Shown here one piece after another: positions 61,311 to 64,000 of a stretch of 64,000 nt of DNA. Source of the stretch: Tepidibacter hydrothermalis (GTDB lineage: Bacteria; Bacillota; Clostridia; Peptostreptococcales; Peptostreptococcaceae); assembly GCF_029542625.1 (NCBI RefSeq), contig NZ_CP120733.1, positions 2,542,001 to 2,606,000 of the forward strand, given 5' to 3'. Below the pieces are notes generated by a model, which was not told the origin of the DNA, ran no database searches, and saw only the letters and a program-made list of their open reading frames with translations. The position numbers and the translations under genes were made by a program. Every line of letters begins with the position of its first letter. Position 1 is the first letter of the stretch.

Positions 61311-63251
61311 TTATTCTTTTTTAGGTACTGGTGTCATTATATTGAAATTTGGATCTACTCGATCTTGTGTCCATAAAAATAATTGCCATTTGCAAATATC
61401 TCCTTCTACTATTATAGATGAGCTATCTGGTTTATTATTGGTTGTTGCTAGTTCATATAATGTTTCTTTTGACATCGTTACCGTTACAACTGCATCCTTT
61501 GCAAGCTCATTATTTAAGTATCTAAATATACCACGTTTAACTTCAGTTGAGGCAACTTCATCTCTATCTGGAATTATAAAGTTGATTTTATAATCAAAAT
61601 CTCCTGCTTTTAATCCATCTATTCTTATACTCATCAAATATAATACATTTTCAAGTGGTATTGCATTTAAAACTTCATCTGTTATTACCGAACGTTTAAT
61701 TGGAATGATACCAAATCGTAGTTCTTGTGCTCCCATTAAGTATTCATTTCTCCATGGCCCTGATTCTGCTATATATCCTAATTGCTCTAAAGCATCAGCA
61801 CAAAGTAACTTTGCATCTCTATTATTTGGATTGGCATAAATGACTTGTTTAGTGACTTCTGCCACCCATTGGTATTCTCCATATTCAAATGATTTCTTTG
61901 CTTTTTCTAATACAGAATCCTCTCCACCCATATACTCTACATATTTTTTTGCTGATTCTTCTGGGAATAACTTGTTTAAATCCACTGGATTTCCGTTGTA
62001 CCATCCTATATATTTTTGATAAACAGCTTTTGAGTTATGAACCACAGTTCCATAAAAGGAGCTGTCATACCACTCATCACTTAATGTTTCAGGAAATTTG
62101 ACCATTCTTCCAACATCATCTATTGTATATCCTTTATTTATCAACCTCAAAGTCTGATCGTTTATATATTGATATAAATCTCTTTGTTTCTCCATATATT
62201 CGATACAGTACTTATTGCCAAATCGTGGCCAAGTGTGAACTCCAAACACTGATGTTAAATTATCACCCCATAAGTTTATTGCTTTTTGTATATCGCTAGC
62301 CCAAGCAACTGGATCTCGAACTTCTGCACCTCTTAACGTATATATATTGTGAAGGGTTGCACTACAGTTTTCTGCAATACATAAAGACTTTTCACTTGGA
62401 ATATACATATCCATTTCTGAAGGTGCTTCAGTATCTTCAGTTAATAAAAACTGCATAGTTACTCCATCAATCACTTTTTCTATATATTCCTCATTTCCAA
62501 TTGGAGATATTTCGTTAACATCATTTGTAAGAGTTACTGTCCCTCCAGAAACATACTTTCCAATTCCACAATCTATTTGACCTTTTTTATCACGTGGTAA
62601 TAATTCTCCATACATATACAAACCACGACGAGTCATTGCAACTCCTGCATTAACATTTTCTTCTATCACCGCATCCATAAATCCTCTTGGAGCATATATC
62701 TTAATATTTTCTGTTGTATTGCTATTTAAAATTCCTAATATTCCTCCATAATGGTCTACATGAGAGTGGCTAAATATTACAGCACTAATAGGTATATTTC
62801 CAAAATGTTCATTAACTAATTTTATTGCAGCTTCTGCTGTCTCTTTTGAAGTTAAACAATCAATCACTATCCATCCCGTATTACCTCTAACTAAACTTAT
62901 ATTTGCAAGATCAAAACCCCTAATCTGATATATTCTATCTGTAATTCTAAATATACCTGAATTCAAATTTAACTTTCCTTGCTCCCAAAGTTTCGGATTA
63001 ACAGTATATGGTATTTTATTTTCTAGTAAAAAAGCATACCTTCTCAAATCCCATACAGGTATCAAAGAATCTTCTTTTTTAATTACAGGCAATGGTACAT
63101 CTACAACTACATTCTTTTTTGCTAGTTCTTCTTCTATTTTTAATTTATTCAAATCAATATTTATATATATTTCTTTGTTTATCATCTTAGTTTTATAGGT
63201 AGCCTTTTTTCTCCTAGCACTAATATTCTCTTTATTATTTTTGCTATTCAT
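61311..63251 (-). CDS. Alkylsulfatase-like metallo-beta-lactamase-fold hydrolase (BDS1/SdsA1 type)
   Basis: A 646-residue protein without an obvious signal peptide. The zinc motif HSHVDHYGG has H162, H164, D166 and H167. Before it, LWEQGKLNLNSGIFRITDRIYQIRGFDLANISLVRG is typical of SdsA1-like alkylsulfatases; after it come a dimerisation helix region (DDVGRMVKFPETLSDEWYDSSFYGTVVHNSKAVYQKYIGWYNG) and an SCP2-like C-terminal domain. Such enzymes remove sulfate from linear alkyl sulfates. Substrate here unknown. ATG start after GGGGGTG. It is divergent from the haloperoxidase-like gene. Confidence 0.88.
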   Translation of the reverse strand: MNSKNNKENISARRKKATYKTKMINKEIYINIDLNKLKIEEELAKKNVVVDVPLPVIKKEDSLIPVWDLRRYAFLLENKIPYTVNPKLWEQGKLNLNSGIFRITDRIYQIRGFDLANISLVRGNTGWIVIDCLTSKETAEAAIKLVNEHFGNIPISAVIFSHSHVDHYGGILGILNSNTTENIKIYAPRGFMDAVIEENVNAGVAMTRRGLYMYGELLPRDKKGQIDCGIGKYVSGGTVTLTNDVNEISPIGNEEYIEKVIDGVTMQFLLTEDTEAPSEMDMYIPSEKSLCIAENCSATLHNIYTLRGAEVRDPVAWASDIQKAINLWGDNLTSVFGVHTWPRFGNKYCIEYMEKQRDLYQYINDQTLRLINKGYTIDDVGRMVKFPETLSDEWYDSSFYGTVVHNSKAVYQKYIGWYNGNPVDLNKLFPEESAKKYVEYMGGEDSVLEKAKKSFEYGEYQWVAEVTKQVIYANPNNRDAKLLCADALEQLGYIAESGPWRNEYLMGAQELRFGIIPIKRSVITDEVLNAIPLENVLYLMSIRIDGLKAGDFDYKINFIIPDRDEVASTEVKRGIFRYLNNELAKDAVVTVTMSKETLYELATTNNKPDSSSIIVEGDICKWQLFLWTQDRVDPNFNIMTPVPKKE

Positions 63252-63385
63252 CGTAACACCCCCTTCATTACATTATGTTTTAATTTATGCAGACTAATTA
63301 ATAAGCGTGCTGCATAGAATTTTTTCAAAAGAATAAACTCTAATGGATTTTTGTTTAAAGTTTCTATATTTGTTTTTGAATGTAT
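63248..63385 (-). CDS. Possible small upstream ORF overlapping the alkylsulfatase start
   Basis: A minus-strand frame of 45 codons (IHSKTNIETLNKNPLEFILL ...) ends with TGA overlapping the alkylsulfatase ATG (ATGA). It is preceded by a strong GGAGGAGG site at 63390-63398, but the codon at the correct distance is ATA rather than ATG, GTG or TTG. It may be a leader peptide with a rare start, or just an idle ribosome site. I do not recognise the sequence. Confidence 0.25.
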   Translation of the reverse strand: MHSKTNIETLNKNPLEFILLKKFYAARLLISLHKLKHNVMKGVLR

Positions 63386-63473
63386 TATATACCTCCTCCT
63401 ATTATCACAAAAGCTATACTTCTTTAATATTATAAGTCTATATATTATATAGATTTTAGAAGGAGGTCAAAAG

Positions 63474-64000
63474 GTGTATAACAAATTTGTTGAATCACAA
63501 ATATCAAGTACAAAAAAAAATGATAATATAGCAAAAAATAAAAGTACTCAAACTAATAAAAAACAAAATTCAGATGAAAATTTCAACTTAAGTAAATCTT
63601 GTGAAATCGGACCATTAACACCTCTTCAACATAGTGAAAAAGCACATACAATCCGTACAGATGCAGCTAGCTTCCAAAAAGATCTCCCCATACCAGGTAA
63701 CCCTTGTAATGGAGATTCATCATTATACCCAAATAAAATTGCTAACTACTCTAAGGCTTTACCACATAATGAATTAGGCGAAGTTAATATGAGTGCCTAT
63801 AATATATGGCTTAAGGCTTTAACAACCGGTAATCCTGAAATATTTGAAGATATACCTTTAGGTGGCATTAGGAAATTGGCTAATCCTCAGGCTTCATATG
63901 CATTTGATCTAGAAGGACCTAATTCTCATCATTTAACTATGCCTGTGCCACCTAATTTTAGTAGTGCATGTATAGCTAGCGAAATGGCTGAAGATTATTG
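63474..64000 (+). CDS. Vanadium-dependent haloperoxidase-like protein (partial, N-terminus)
   Basis: The reading frame is open from GTG at 63474 to the window end (175 codons). After a Lys/Asn/Ser-rich start (about 1-42) come PLTPLQHSEKAHTIRTDAA, PGNPCNGDSSLYPNKI, SKALPHNELGEV, PLGGIRKLANPQASYAFDLE and GPNSHHLTMPVPPNFSSA, which match bacterial haloperoxidase-like proteins of the PAP2 superfamily. Catalytic residues are beyond the window. AGGAGG at 63461-63466 gives a good start. It is transcribed away from the alkylsulfatase gene; the 222-base spacer is likely a shared promoter region. Confidence 0.8.
   Translation, partial: MYNKFVESQISSTKKNDNIAKNKSTQTNKKQNSDENFNLSKSCEIGPLTPLQHSEKAHTIRTDAASFQKDLPIPGNPCNGDSSLYPNKIANYSKALPHNELGEVNMSAYNIWLKALTTGNPEIFEDIPLGGIRKLANPQASYAFDLEGPNSHHLTMPVPPNFSSACIASEMAEDY

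Overview
The window is chromosomal DNA from a low-G+C, AT-rich, endospore-forming member of the Clostridia. Evidence: frequent TTG and GTG starts behind strong purine-rich ribosome sites; sporulation genes spoIVA, sigE, sigG, spoIIGA, spoVD and the YIEGIA pair; two T-box leaders; and a division and cell-wall gene order typical of that class. A Peptostreptococcaceae-like genus is my guess; no rRNA gene is present to settle it.

From base 1 to about 54.5 kb every gene is on the minus strand, so transcription runs from high to low coordinates. In that direction the order is: YhcN/YlaJ lipoprotein, membrane chelatase-like protein, yfmF, yfmH, lgt, rsmH, ftsL, two tandem SpoVD-type penicillin-binding proteins, murE, murF, mraY, murD, ftsW/spoVE, murG, murA, ftsQ, two DUF881 genes, sbp, ftsZ, spoIIGA, sigE, sigG, ylmC, nrdR, pgeF, phoB, phoR, YIEGIA and its capping subunit, DUF512, der, plsY, gpsA, spoIVA, HlyD-like gene, yggS, sepF, yggT, ylmH, divIVA, T-box-ileS, mtnN, class V aminotransferase, yciI, dapB, HypA-like gene, T-box-trpS, DUF5665, TraR/DksA, lspA, rluD and a PyrR attenuator leading into pyrR. 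This is a housekeeping block that makes lipid II, builds the septum and feeds into sporulation control.

At 54.9 kb the pattern changes. ychF is on the plus strand behind a clear promoter. An accessory segment follows: an SDR oxidoreductase with a Crp/Fnr regulator; a secreted acidic repeat protein, SigI and RsgI unit; a large alkylsulfatase-type metallo-beta-lactamase; and, divergently, the start of a vanadium-haloperoxidase-like gene cut by the window end.

The most unusual material is non-coding. Three families of dispersed intergenic repeats occur. The first is a GC-richer structured element with six copies, four of them 18-30 bases upstream of lgt, murE, ftsQ and sigE. The second is a foldback element whose outer arms differ in sequence between copies yet stay self-complementary. 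The third is a set of roughly 60-80 bp palindromes. There are also three decayed copies of one mobile-element end. The most unusual protein system is the SigI-RsgI operon, in which the RsgI extracellular tail and the co-transcribed secreted protein each carry separate arrays of short, very acidic, aromatic-containing repeats.
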